From NCBI RefSeq assembly GCF_964275005.1, contig NC_092700.1:22677674-22741673 (forward strand): DNA of 64,000 nucleotides. The letters are read 5' to 3'. This document shows, piece after piece, positions 1 to 12,400 of this stretch. The stretch comes from Diadema setosum. Lineage: Eukaryota; Echinodermata; Echinoidea; Diadematoida; Diadematidae. The notes beneath the pieces were generated by a model that was not told the DNA's origin, did not search any database, and saw only the letters and a program-made list of their open reading frames with translations. The position numbers and the translations under genes were made by a program. How positions within the stretch are numbered: position 1 is the stretch's first letter; each line of letters opens with the position of its first letter.

Positions 1-1640
1 ATCCTTACTATTTCTTCTTTATATGTAGGGTCAAAAAATATAGTTTTGGAGTTAGGTGTATCTAAAAAATCAGTAAAAGTTTTACTAGAAAGAGGAATAT
101 TTTGAGAAAGATTTTGTCCAATTGAAGAGAAGAAGTCATTAAAAATTTCAGCCATGCCAGCGGGAGTGTTGCTGGAGGCATCGCCCCATCGAACTTCAGT
201 AATATTGGATGAATTGTTAGGTGTATTCATAGCATCTTTTAATATTTTCCATGTGTTTTTAATATCATTTTTATATTTATTTATCTGATTTACATAAAAG
301 TTTTTCTTCCGCGTACGTAATAATGTGGTGAGTGTGTTTTTATATGAAACATATTTTTTCTTATTTCTTTCAGTAGGATTGCATCTGTATTTATAAAATA
401 AATTATTTTTTCTATTTATAGATCTTAATATGGACTGGGTTATCCACGGGAGTTTTGGAATTTGCTTATATCTATCTTTTATGTTACGCTGCGGAATATG
501 GTTATCGATTTCAGAGGTAATAGTAGATATGAAGTAGTCATAAGACAAATTGACATCGGTGGTGTTGTATACAAAGGACCAGTCGATTTCTTTGAGGCTG
601 TTTTGGAGACTTGTAAGCTTATCTGCAGTAATCTTACGTCGCTTGTGATAGTTATTTTGTTTAATAGTTTAATTGGAACCTGGGCAAATATAGGATAATG
701 GTCAGTGGTGTCTGAGAGGACGATACCAGACTCAGGAAGTGGAAGAACGTTAGAAAAAATGTTGTCTATGAGGGTAGCCGATTGACTGGCGACTCGGGTA
801 GGCTTGGAAATTAATGGTAAAAACGAAGCAGACATTAATGTTTCTATAAATTCTTGTGGGTTGTTTTGGGAATTACATTTCATGAGATCAATATTAAAAT
901 CGCCCATTAAGAATGTATCTTTGTTAAGTATAATGGGATTTTGTACTAAATCCTGCATATATGTCAGAAAATCATTCAAATTCGACCGAGGGGGTCTGTA
1001 AATTACGCCAATCACAATGTTTTTTCCATGTGGATTTATCAATTCAATAAAAAGGGATTCGAGTTTATCGTTCATAACACTGATCTCCTCATGTATAATA
1101 TATTTATTTTTTTTCGAGATGTACAAACCAACTCCACCACCGACTTTGTTGTTTCTATTTCTAAATACAAATTCGAATCCGGGTAAAGAAAACAAATGAC
1201 TTATATTGGAGTTCAACCATGTTTCTGTTAGCCCTATGATGGAGCAAGATTTTTGATCTGGGTTTTCTAGAAGTAAACGCAACTTGTCAAAGTTTCTGTT
1301 GATACTGCGTATGTTAAAGTGGGTTAACAACAATGTTTCATTGACTGTATTCTTAATACGATTCTTATATTGATTTTCAGTCAAATAAACACATGATGGA
1401 CTCTGAACTGGATCATTTGAGTCGAAATTATATTCAAATTCTTGTGCTGAGGTATTGTATTTATTGGATATATAATCTTCATACAAACTGGAAGTAATAT
1501 TTGCATGGTCAGATTCAGAATGCCTTACTGTGTCATAAAATTCATCACTATTCAAGGAATTGAAAACAAAATTTGTTATGTTAGCCATGGTTATAATAAA
1601 ACATTCGGGAGTTAATAACTGGCATCTCGCCTGGACCTGA
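1..1640 (-). mobile_element. CR1-like LINE, ORF2 endonuclease part, runs off left edge
   Basis: A - strand reading frame at 1588-479 starts MANITNFVFNS and encodes an apurinic-like (EEP) endonuclease of a non-LTR retrotransposon. Visible motifs are THFNIRSI near the start, LTETWLNS, GGGVGLYI, VIYRPPRS, the catalytic-type MGDFNIDL block, SKPTRVA and the terminal SDTTDHYPIF. After about residue 325 the frame is lost, but the next frame carries on toward the window edge with linker-like text (PWITQSILRSINRKNN, then a GMAEIFNDFFSS-like stretch at about 1-180), so the reverse transcriptase should lie outside the window. It is related to the LINE at 10.4-13.5 kb, sharing DFN-D-MK and KPTRV. At least one frameshift makes it a non-functional copy. 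The clade (CR1/Rex-like) is inferred from motif style only. Confidence 0.85.
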
Positions 1641-4600
1641 CTCAGCAGCTACGTGGGGGTATGCAGACCTAGAAGAAGAAAGGAAAACGGAATGTGTACA
1701 GAGAAACATGAAACACACACAGAACAAGGAAACGAACATGAACACACATGAAACAAAATCAACATCGTTACGGATGGTACTCAAGGCCATGGTCAGCGTC
1801 TGGGTATGTACATGAGCTGAAAAAAAACAACAATGCAAAACATTAGCATGATACCAGAGGAAGCTCCCTGCTACACTATGGGTGTAATTAAGGAAATGCA
1901 ATTATAAATTTGATTTACAAAATGAGACAGTAATTGCAGAAATTAGAATGCAACTAAGAGACAGGTATAAATGTTATATTACCTATGAATTATTGATAAA
2001 CAGTATACTGTATGCGAGGTATTATCAACCGTATATTATACAAATGTTAGTTTGTTGGGTCTTTTTTTTTTCCCCGTAAAGTGAGTAGAACTAAATCTAT
2101 ATAAATCTTATTTATAGAGAAATTGCAGACAACCATGAAGGACTCAGAAACCGATGACATTTACAATTGTATACCAGTTGATATCAAAAGGAGGGACCTA
2201 CATTATATAAAATCAAACGTTGTCTGAAATGGAGCTTTACAGTGGATGTGATATGGGAAATAATGACAAGTTATGCCTTAGAGTAAAATGTAGAGTCAGA
2301 TGTAACTATGCAGAGTGCCTAACAGTGGGGCCACAGAACACAGTAGTGCCACTTAGGCTCGTTTGATAACCATTGGGAACCTATCGAGTGTAGCTCCCAC
2401 AGACAAGCCAAATCCAGGCATATACAAGGATGAGTGGAACAATTAAAAATAAAGGGTAAGATTTTTTTTTTTTTTTTGCGATTCACATGCATAGCCCGAG
2501 ATCATCCTCGAGGGCCCCACTAAGACCGTTTAACTACTGCAATACACATGCATAAAATTGTGGCTTCAAAACGTCGGCACTCTGTATCATAATGCACGTT
2601 ACAGTGACACTTTTAGAATTTTTTTAGAATTTGAAATGCAGTCAATGAATTCACATCATTTTAATTACAATTAAGGAGATATTCTGGCTGAAGAAAATTT
2701 GTGAGAGTTTACGCAGGTGCATCATTGGGGGACTACATAAATACTGTTGCGTGAAAGACATGATTCCGGATAAGTATACAACAAAACAGGGGACATGGCG
2801 TCCCTATTATATTGCTATTGAATAGGGGTGAGTGAATGAATTAAGTTAGTAAAGCCTAGGTCAGATATCCACCTGGCCCAATACGAATTTGTGGATCGCC
2901 TTGGAGTCGGCATGTTGTGATAATCGGCCAACCTTCATGCTAATAACGTTTTCGAATAAGATATTGGTTGGCTACTATAAAAAAACACTCTCTGTACGGG
3001 TGCCGTACCAGCCCCGTGAATAATTTGTTAAGGCCCCTTTACCTGGGCAAGGTATGCAATATAACCACATACTTGGTGTAAAGGGGGAGTTCAGTATTTT
3101 TGGTAGAAGGGTGTTCTGGCTGAAAACAATATCAAATTGACACTCGAATTTCATTCCCAAACGCATTAAATTTGAAAGATAACGATTACTTATAAATTAA
3201 TTACAATTAATTTTGATAGATTGTATAGAATATACTGTATAACACACCAAAATGTATTACTTTTACATATCAAATTAGTGAGATTTTATTTCTTTTTCTC
3301 TGTTAATTTCACAGTATATAAATGAAGTTAATATATTTCGCAAGAACAAGTTTTCGTAATCCAAGCGATTTCGTATACAACCTCGAAGGGGTTATTCCAA
3401 ACTCTGTCTAAGCTAGCTGAACTCTCCCTTTGATACCTACACCTGTATTCAAAGCTTATTTCATCATTCCAACAGAGTTGAACCTTTAAAGTTTAATATG
3501 CCAGAACTACTTCGCCATCTTCATCCTCACAGAAGTCTATCTTCTGAAAAATGTATACTACAAACTTTTGGTGATTATTGTTATTGTAGTATGCAGTAGC
3601 ATTAATTTGCAATTGCACTGCTGTTACTAAATTGCACATAACAATTGTATGGAGCAAAAAACATGTTTTAATCAAGGACGTACATAAACAATATCTGATT
3701 TTAGTCATTATTGGTTGATAAGATGGATGTAGGACGGCGACAAGGGTTACAACAGTAGAAAAAACCTAAGGTAATCCGTATAAATTGAAATACTAGGAAT
3801 TTAAATTGTTGTCGGTTGTGGCCCCAATGTGGCCAATGTAGTACTGAAGGTTACAAAATCACATCCGAATCAAATTAGATAATGAAATAGTAAAGGGGCT
3901 TGGGTACCGAGATAGTTGCAAGGTGGCAACACATGTGCATGTCGCATAGGTTTTCGAATTGGTTGCATACTTACATGCTTATCACAAAATGTCTACGGAC
4001 TGGCAATTACAAAATTGAAAGTGCACATCACGCAAGCTAGAATGTAGAACGGAATGCCCACCGTTAGATAATAGTACAAATAATTAGTATAAAGACCTTG
4101 CAGTATCAATAGGCGTTTATGCCGTAAAATCTAATCAAAATACTGGGGAACATTTCTTTCTTTCTTTCTTTTTTTGAGCTACGTTTAACTTGCCACAGGT
4201 GCTGGAGGTCTATGCTATACAGATTTCATAAAAACGGATGGAGTCAATAGGATTCAAGATACCATGAGTCATCATTATGGAGACATGGGTCATCAATATG
4301 AAGACAAAATCGAGATCATTTCAAAACAAGTACAAACGACAAAGGAATATATATAATTATGTTATCAGTGACTTAAAACATATCATAAGGCCTCAAACAA
4401 CCGTTTTAATGGTGTTTCCTTGAAAAAAAAAATATCGAGTCCTGAGCACTACAACTCATTGGAAACTAATGACATCGTGTTATGATCATAAATATAAGTA
4501 ATGCATTAATTAAAGCGTTGGCCGTTGCTTTACAGGTACCGCGAAAACTGGGATTATCTTATTCATTGTTTGATATAAAGAATAGTTCAATCATATTGAT

Positions 4601-4700
4601 CATAATTTGACTGAAACATAAATGTTTCAAAAGTATCTAAAGAGGACTCCGCTGTTTATAGGTTACAAAGTGAAATATGAGAAATTTAATACATTACGTG
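1641..4700. other. AT-rich spacer without recognised genes
   Basis: No convincing coding exon is seen on either strand. Reading frames are short, and the only low-complexity features are poly-T runs near 2060 and 2462 and a (TTTC)n stretch near 4155. The part nearest 1641-1900 may be the 5' untranslated region of the adjoining LINE, but nothing fixes its end. Confidence 0.5.
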
Positions 4701-4703
4701 GCT

Positions 4704-5854
4704 TTATTCCGAGTAATTTGACCAGCTCTCGGGTGTTCCTCCGTTTCTTGCATGTTTTCGGGTTTGTAGCAAGATTTGAGTGCCAGACACCTTAATCCTC
4801 GTCGAAAGGTTGCTATTCTTTCGAAGACTGTAGGCAATTGACGCGAGTCTGCCCCTTTCGCGTTTCATTTTGGGGGGTAGATCCGTACGGATGGATACTC
4901 TGTCAAAAACTGACGGGACTGGGACGGGGACGGTTCCTGGAGGGGTAGGCTGTTGGCGCGGCTGACGGGGTCGGCGCTCGTAGGCGTTCAGGAGCCTATC
5001 CCTGTCGATCATGCGAGCGAAGCGCACAATAATTGCGGGTGGTTGACGTTCCGAGTCAGGGATGTTCCCGGCGAAAGCATGCTTGGGTTGTTGGAGACGA
5101 TGAGCAGCCACCAGCGGAATCCGCATAGCATCCTGTGGGGATTCGAGTCTGGTAGGGGACTGCTGTAGTGGCTCGATTAGCCGCTTATTATTTTGTGTGT
5201 CGCAGCCCTGTGTTTTGGCTAGTTTGATTTGTCACTGTTTCACTATTGAATATAAAATTTTCCTCAGCCTCACATAGCTAGTGGAAATTTCCATGTACAG
5301 TTGGTTGACCTTTCCAATCTGGTTCAGACCGGTTCACTGTCATGTCGTGTCGCAATGATGTAGCACACGTTACGTAGATTTTATTATTCATGATGTAGTG
5401 TTAATCCAATCACTGTAGATTTTTGTGCGTATTAAGTGCGTAATTAGTATCATTAACGCTACTTTTGACCAATCGCGACCTCTATTCGCGCGTCACCTAT
5501 CGCACGTGCGAGATGTCACACGATCCTTCGCCGCATCGATACACTCCCGCTTCAACCACCGTTGAGGAACGACCTCCGGATCTGTCCTGCGGTAGAGTCA
5601 CCTTCCACCTTCTGTGTTTTTATGGGCCCGCTGGCAGTTTAAAGTTTCTACCCGGCCGCTGTCCTCTCTGCGCACTGTACCAGAGATTCGGGGATGGAGC
5701 TTCGCAGTTTTGTTTCCTCCGACACAGAACTTTCATTATTCATCCTCCGACACGTTTCCTTGATATTGTCGTCGAGTGACCTCATCCATCCATCCATCGC
5801 TCCCGCCATCATGGACGACCCGCTGTCCGGCTGAGCGTCATCTATGTCTACCAT
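4704..5854 (-). mobile_element. Relic of a LINE ORF1 (RNA-binding protein)
   Basis: On the - strand, 5854-5648 encodes an acidic N-terminus (MVDIDDAQPDSGSS, then WMRSLDDNI) and 5126-4704 encodes a basic C-terminal domain of LINE ORF1 type: VAAHRLQQP, then PPAIIVRFARMIDRDRLL, then DLPPKMKRERGRLASIAYSL, then a short beta-rich end. This is the RRM-plus-CTD order of L1-like ORF1p (Transposase_22-like) seen in CR1/L2-type elements. The part between (5127-5647) has no open frame, so the copy is broken. Its GC content is well above its surroundings. No ORF2 follows on the 3' side, which is unusual because LINE copies usually lose the 5' end. The GC-rich stretch 5860-6240 is probably its 5' untranslated region. 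Confidence 0.65.
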
Positions 5855-6249
5855 CGTTCCAGGCGACTCGCTGTCCTGTCGAACTGTTTTCTTCAGCCTC
5901 CTGCCGACGCCCGACTCACCGCGCTGGTAGAGAGCTGCATTTTCATCTCAACCTCCGATGGCTCTTCAGCCCCGTACGACGGAGTGTCGCATCAAGTCTC
6001 CGAACGATCCCCGCATCGAGCTCTTCATCGCATCGCGTCCGCTCAGCTCCGCAGGATCCCGTTCGTCGAGCCCCTTTTTCTGTCACCGTTCCAGTTCTTC
6101 AATTGGTCTTCTGCTACAGCGATTCGCTCACCTTAGCCAGTCGGCACGGTAAAATCGCTTAGTTAACTGGACCGTGAACTGTGGACACTTAATCCGCCAT
6201 ATACACTCGCCTTTATTGCATGGATTTCGCACTGACTTTCGGTTAGTTG

Positions 6250-8150
6250 GTATGTCCTCATTTTTATATTGATTGTACGGTATAACATTGTACTCTGTAG
6301 CGCTACATTTTACATGCTACATTCTTGTTACATGTCGTACGTGTTTAACTCCCACACTTTGAGTGTTTTACGATGTCAAAATTACACTTTTCCGTCTTGT
6401 GCAATATTTTGATTTGACATATTATACCTACCAGATTTATATTTTATAATAATAAAAACAGAAAAGGGAATATTTGACTCGTTTCAATCATTTGTGTGAA
6501 CTGCTCTCCAGGTGGATCATGAAGTTAAAAAAAGGGAGATTGATTGAGCACGCCTTTTGATTTGTTTGTGTGATTGAAGTTGTAATTTTATGTTAACCTT
6601 CTGACCTTCATTATGTACCACACACACTCTACTCACTCCATTTCATAAAACCCTTAATCTTATAATCAATTTTCCCCACAGCAGCATCATGAATATCTTA
6701 CACTCTGACTGTCATTACATGAATTGCCACTAGCAACCATTACGTGGCAATGTCGTTTTCAAGTCATACATGAAAAATTTGTTTTCTGAACGTACAGAAA
6801 ACGCTTTTTTTTTTTGGTTTTTTTAACATAATTTTACACACACACATGGATTTCTCTGTCAGACAAAAAATTTTGCCAATCTAGTTCGTAGATGACGTGC
6901 AATTTAAACGATACCACGTTACCAGTCTTGGCGTGTCTATTGCTTGTTCAACTTAATAAGAAAAAAAAACCCTGAGCGATTTCATATTAGAGGGAGCAAT
7001 TAAAAGTATTCGAGAGAAAAATAAATCAATTTTGGGGGACATCTTTTGAACTCAATGAATTCATTTGCACTTTGTTGCTGGCATGTAGATATTGCAAACT
7101 CTATAAACTAGGATTACATGAATAACCATTTCCTCACAGATGATTGTATCAACGAACTTCCAAACCATCATGCCTCTTATGGAAAACGATCTTGTTTCAC
7201 TTCTTGCGCAGAGTGGAACTACAGATAAGTGTATTGTTATAATTCATCGAGTGTGCATTTTTTATGCATTTTAAACTTCTTCGAAGCCCCAGCATATGAC
7301 GAATCGTCACCAAACTAAGGAAATAAAATTCCTCCTTTTTTATGGGGGGGGGGGAGGGTAACAGGATTCTCCATTGCATTCAAAGGTTGGAAAAAACCCT
7401 CTCCCCACTTCCTTGTAAGGGGTGCATGGGGGAGGGGTTATCGAGCCCGAAATCCCCGAAATTAAGGAATCCATAATCCAGAAGGGATAAAACAAAGTTA
7501 GTGTTATGAATAAGTATTCACCAATGACTGTACTAATGACTGAGATTGCTTGTATTATAATAGTGAATACAGTGATTATGCCTCTTTGCAGCCCAAAGTA
7601 GTGGGGGGTCACATTTTCTCCTTCTTGAGAGCGCATCATATTCCTCACCAAACCTGGCAGATATTGATGCTTGGTTGATGAAACATACAAATTGACACCA
7701 TGCCGCCGAAATCCTCTTCCCCCTGCACCCCCTCTCCCTAGTTCTTATCTTCTGCAAGAAAACATGAAAGGTGAATTTGCAATACTCACATGAGCTCAAT
7801 ACCCACTTTGTTTCTAATCTTGTATAGACTCGTTTTCTTTTTCATGTTTTTTTTTTCAAAATTTTCTTTTTCAAGTTTGCTTTTTTTTATTTTCGCATTC
7901 TTCTTTCCTTAACATGTGTTTGTAACATGCTTTATCAATAGCTACTTTTAACTTCTTGTATTCATTTTAACGTTCATCGTTCCATATTTGTCATCTTTAC
8001 GCCAGTGGACTAGGGGAGTCGATGGCAAAACACCATTTTCACAATAAAGATGACGATATCTATTCTCGGACTTCACAAAGTCATATTGTTATTTGCCAAA
8101 TGAGCATAACAGCACCATAGCTTAGAATTGACAAGAAAAAAGCGTTTCAA
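6250..8150. other. Spacer without recognised genes
   Basis: Short frames only. Contains homopolymer tracts (T run near 6806, G run near 7346, T/A-rich 7840-7900). I see no exon with credible splice sites and no terminal repeats. Confidence 0.45.
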
Positions 8151-8153
8151 AAA

Positions 8154-8330
8154 CCAGGGGCGTGTCCAAGAATGCCGTACGGGGATGGGGCTTTACAAAT
8201 TTAAAAGGGGCGGCCCCTCCCCCTTTTCTCTTTTTATTTCTATTGTTTTAACAAAATTTTAAGGGGGGGCGCGTTCGATGCGACCCCGCCTAGTTCCCAC
8301 TACAAAGCCCCGCTCTACCTATCATGACCT
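8154..8330. repeat. Possible relic of a CAGGGGCG-type MITE
   Basis: Begins CAGGGGCGTGTCC and contains GGGGCGGCCCC, a T-rich centre and a GGGGGGCGCG block, the same layout as the better preserved element at 45.44-45.60 kb. The right terminus is not clear, so the limits are approximate. Confidence 0.3.
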
Positions 8331-8733
8331 ATATTTTGATTTTATGCTTGACATGAACCTCACATTCTAAACACAAGTACATTCATTTCAATTATGCATG
8401 CTCATAACCGAATTTGAAAGGCTGAAAAAAGACAGACGATGTTAACAATGAACGAATTCGGGGGCTAATTAAACAATCAACTACCGAGCTTTTTTAATTA
8501 TTTTGAACTGCCTATACGAATTGAATTCTGTTTGTACTGCGGTTTTATGTCTATATAATGTCTGTATAATACGTCTGTATATTATGTCAGTATGATACTG
8601 CGGTTTTATGTCTCCCGAAATTGATTGCTGGTACGTCAATCAAATTTGATTGGAGAAATTTTGAAAGTGACGAGAAAATCCTATCGTAAAGAATGCAACA
8701 AGCTTAAGAAGGCGGTTTTTCATAAAGACACCT

Positions 8734-9035
8734 GGGCTCTGTTTCATTAAGCTGCTTGTAATTACGCAAGACTTTACGAACGTCTTTAAGTGGGTTTCTA
8801 AGAATTGATAATAATTATAATAACTGAAGTTTAGATTTGCAGATGATTACGGTTATTTTTACATGTTTACACACGTTTTCGGTTGAGAGTGTATTTTTGC
8901 CCTGATGCTGATGAAATATTTACTTTGTTAAAAACTAAAGGGGGAAGGGCACACAAACATATTGGCACTCAAAGTTCCAGTCGTTCGAAAAATCATGCGT
9001 AACCTTGTGAACAGCTTAATGAAACAGGGCTCTGG
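8734..9035. mobile_element. MITE with CTGTTTCATTAAGCTG terminal inverted repeats
   Basis: The left end reads GGGCTCTGTTTCATTAAGCT and the right end is its near-exact reverse complement (AGCTTAATGAAACAGGGCTC), about 300 bp apart with no coding capacity. The elements at 32.56-32.70 and 62.40-62.57 kb share the CTGTTTCATNAAGCTG core, so this is one family with members of different length. It is non-autonomous; the superfamily is not known from the sequence. Confidence 0.75.
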
Positions 9036-9262
9036 TGGTATTACCCAAGCAATGAGCCTACATGATTATGAACAACAATCACAGAATATTCTGAATGACA
9101 AGTCTTGAAAATCTCTATGACACGATGTGAAACGCCCGAAGAACAAAATAATTCTTTGACCCGAATCTTTTACATTTTCCCCTTCAATGTCAAAGGACAG
9201 CAGGCATTCATCATTGTGAGCTTACTGGTTATGCATTTTTCCAAAAAAAAAAAAAAAAATGC

Positions 9263-9410
9263 ATGCTCTTCCAGACTAGATCTGAAATATTTTTCATCAT
9301 TTTTGTTCAAAAATGCCCTCATTGTTGTTTACTTACTTATTTCTTAGTTTTACTTTTTTCATTACTTTTAATGACATCAGGTTCTGCTCAGGCACGGAGG
9401 AGGCGTGGAA
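9263..9410 (+). CDS. Candidate first coding exon (signal peptide)
   Basis: The frame ends in a hydrophobic core (LLTYFLVLLFSLLLMTSG) followed by SAQA and RRRRG, like a signal peptide with an AXA-type cleavage site, and then a good donor (A|GTGAGT, phase 1). Alternatively the T-rich stretch is a polypyrimidine tract and only the 30-nt piece 9381-9410 (after ACATCAG) is an internal exon; T-rich DNA reads as Leu/Phe by chance. Both versions join the next exon in phase. The ATG directly follows a run of 17 A, which is an odd context. Confidence 0.4.
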
Positions 9411-12400
9411 GTGAGTATAGTCGTTTTATAATGTTTCAGATTACTTATATTGACATGTCGTTAGAATGAGTTTGATTTGATGATGCAGTGTCTCGTGTTT
9501 GTTGAGCTTCGAAGAAGGCTCTTTAGTCGTAGCTCTATTCATTTATTTTAAGTCTGAAACATAAATTGTCAATGCCACATTCAGGAAAGCAATTCTTATA
9601 AGCAATATTAACAAAAAGTCGCACTTCCGATTTTACAAAAGGGCTCCAAATATGGTTAAATGAGTCAACTAGTTAACCTTTAGTTTTGCGTATTTCCGAA
9701 AAGAGGAATTCCTCTTGAATGATTCTGATGTTTGTGCCTATAAAGGGAATGACATTTCGCAGTTGTTTTTGCTTACCTTTTTTGCAAAAAAAAAGTGTAA
9801 TTACGTATGGTTTATATAAGGCCCATTTTCATTCATCAAAAGCCTTTACCCACTGTAATGTTTCGGCTCTAATAACTGTTTGAAAGGATGATGCTTCTGA
9901 ACTTACAGTTAGAATTAGAGACCGCTCTCCAGTCTTCATGATTTAATAAAACATGGCCCGTATGTATGTTATTCAAACTTGTCAACTTTTGAACTCGAAC
10001 GTTCGTCTTTCTTGTACCCTGTACTCTGCTCGATTGTGTTACTATTCATGCCGTCATTACTTGTGTTACGTAATGTGTCTGCATTTGTATGTGTGTAATG
10101 TAGTTTATCATGAAATGTTACATCTGTCTCAACCCTGTGAGAACCTTTCACAACAAACTTACCTGTGTAGTATGTAGATCGCCTTGTCATGAAACTTGCT
10201 GTACATCTAGTATGCATTCGCCCTTACCTTATAATTCCTTGTGTTTCCAATTCACTGCAAACTAGCTCCCTTTTCAATCAAATTCTCGATGATGATATAT
10301 TTCAATGGACAAGTTACACGTTTTTCAATTACTCGAGTCATTATTGATCTTCATGACTCGATTCTCATGCTTTTGATGTATTTGGCATTAATGAAGAGGA
10401 AGGTTGGTCTGCCGGTAATTTGGAAAATCCCTGTAATTATAACTTTAATGATACTTTCGATAGAAAGTTCAATCAATATGGAGACAAACATGCATTTCTG
10501 TCTAAATGTTCTATACAAGTTTTCAGTTTATGCCTTTTCTGAAACATGGTTTAATTCCAACATACCGTCTGTGTATAATATGAAGGGCTGATCCTTTGTG
10601 GATAAACCACGTGAACATCGGAGAGGTGGGGGAGTTTGTTTGTACGTTGATGAGAAATCCTCTTTTCAAGTGAGAGATGACTTGTCGTTTTAAAACGAAT
10701 CTCTAGATACAATGTTCGTTGAGTTCGAAATGGAAAACAATATCATACTAGGTGTATAAGAGTTTACAAGGCGCCCAACTCGAATGCACAAGCTCTCAAT
10801 AAAATGTTGGAGAATTCTACCGTAAGTATTGCGAGAGATAAGTTGTGTTACGTTGCAGGTGATTTTAACTTTGATATTATGAAGTACTCCATTAATTCAT
10901 GTACAAATGATTTTCTTAGCATTTTTTATACACATAACCTGTTCCCCTTAATAACAAAGCCTACCCGAGTGACATCCTCATCATTTTCATGTATAGATGA
11001 TATATTTACAAATGTCTTGGACAAGTCCATTACTCCTGGTATCATATTTTCAGATATATCTGATCACCTGCCTATTTTTCAAGTCACAACTTTTGATTCG
11101 CATGATATAAAACTGGACAAGAGCTGTCAATACTTTGAATGTCAAAGCTTTGCAAATAATCTGAATTACTCAGATCTTATCCAAGACCTTTGTTCTGCAA
11201 GCTGGTCAAGTGTTAATTCTTGTGATGATGTAAATAATTATGTCATATAACGCTTTTCTCGCAACTTGTGGTCAAATTTGTAACAAGCATACGTTGAAAT
11301 CAGTCCCAAAAGTGAAATGTAAGAAAACAATTGCAAGAAACCCTTGTTTAACGAAAGACATTCTGAAATTCATGAACAGGAAACAGAGATTATTTCGTTT
11401 ATATATTAACGCGCCTTCTAGTAAAAATAAGGTGATATATCAGCAGTATAGAAATACTTTAGATAGCATAACGCGTGATTCAAGGCGAACATATTTTACA
11501 AACTTAATCATAAGAAATGAAACCAACCTTTGTCAAACTTGGAAGATTGTTAATGAAATTTGGGGGAGATGTATTCAAGCTCCCAAATGCTGTTGATGTG
11601 CTTGTAAAAAAAGAGACATTAAAGATGACAAAGAAATTGAGAACACAGAAAGGTTGAAAAGTTCAGCTTCCTGGGGACATGATAGATATATTAAGAGAAT
11701 TATTCACTTCAAGGCTCAACCATTGTGCCATGTTTTCAACCTTTCATTTTACTCAGGCATAGTCCCATACTCCCTTAAGCTAGCTAAAGTTATTCCGATG
11801 TTTAAAAAGAACGAAAAACATTTCATAGAAAATTACAGACCAACCTCACTCCTCCCTACTCTCTAAAATCTTCGAGGATATTATGCGGAAAAGATTGTAA
11901 AAATACCTGTCAGAAAAGAACGTATTGTTTAGCCCTTTCTGCGCCAATGAGTCAAATATGAACAAAGTACATCACACAAATACTTGTGGCCAGGGAATTA
12001 ATGTGGCATGTAGAGAATTAAAGAACAGTCTGGATTCCGACCATCTTCCTCTACTGAAACATATCTTTTACATGTCTTGGAGCTCATTACAACAGCTTTA
12101 GAGAGAAAAGAAATTCCTTTGGCCATTTACGTCGACTTGTCTAAAGCATTCGATTCATTAGACCATGGTATACGTCTACACAAATAACACTACGGCATTC
12201 GAGGGGTACTCCTTCGCTGGTTTGAAAGCTATCTCAGTGGTCGAAGTCAATATACTAGTTTTAAGGGCACCAACTCAGACATTCTGCCCGTAACGTGTAG
12301 GGTACCACAAGGGAGCATATTCGTTTTGTACCGTATGCGGACGACGTAAGCCTATTTGCTTCTCATTCTGACAAAACAATATTGAACAAAATGACGAATG

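Noticed and set aside
3493-3708. - strand frame with a hydrophobic start
   Set aside because: Short, AT-rich, no splice partners or domain.
5776-6162. + strand Ser/Arg-rich frame of 128 codons
   Set aside because: GC-rich DNA antisense to the LINE ORF1 relic and its leader; no domain.
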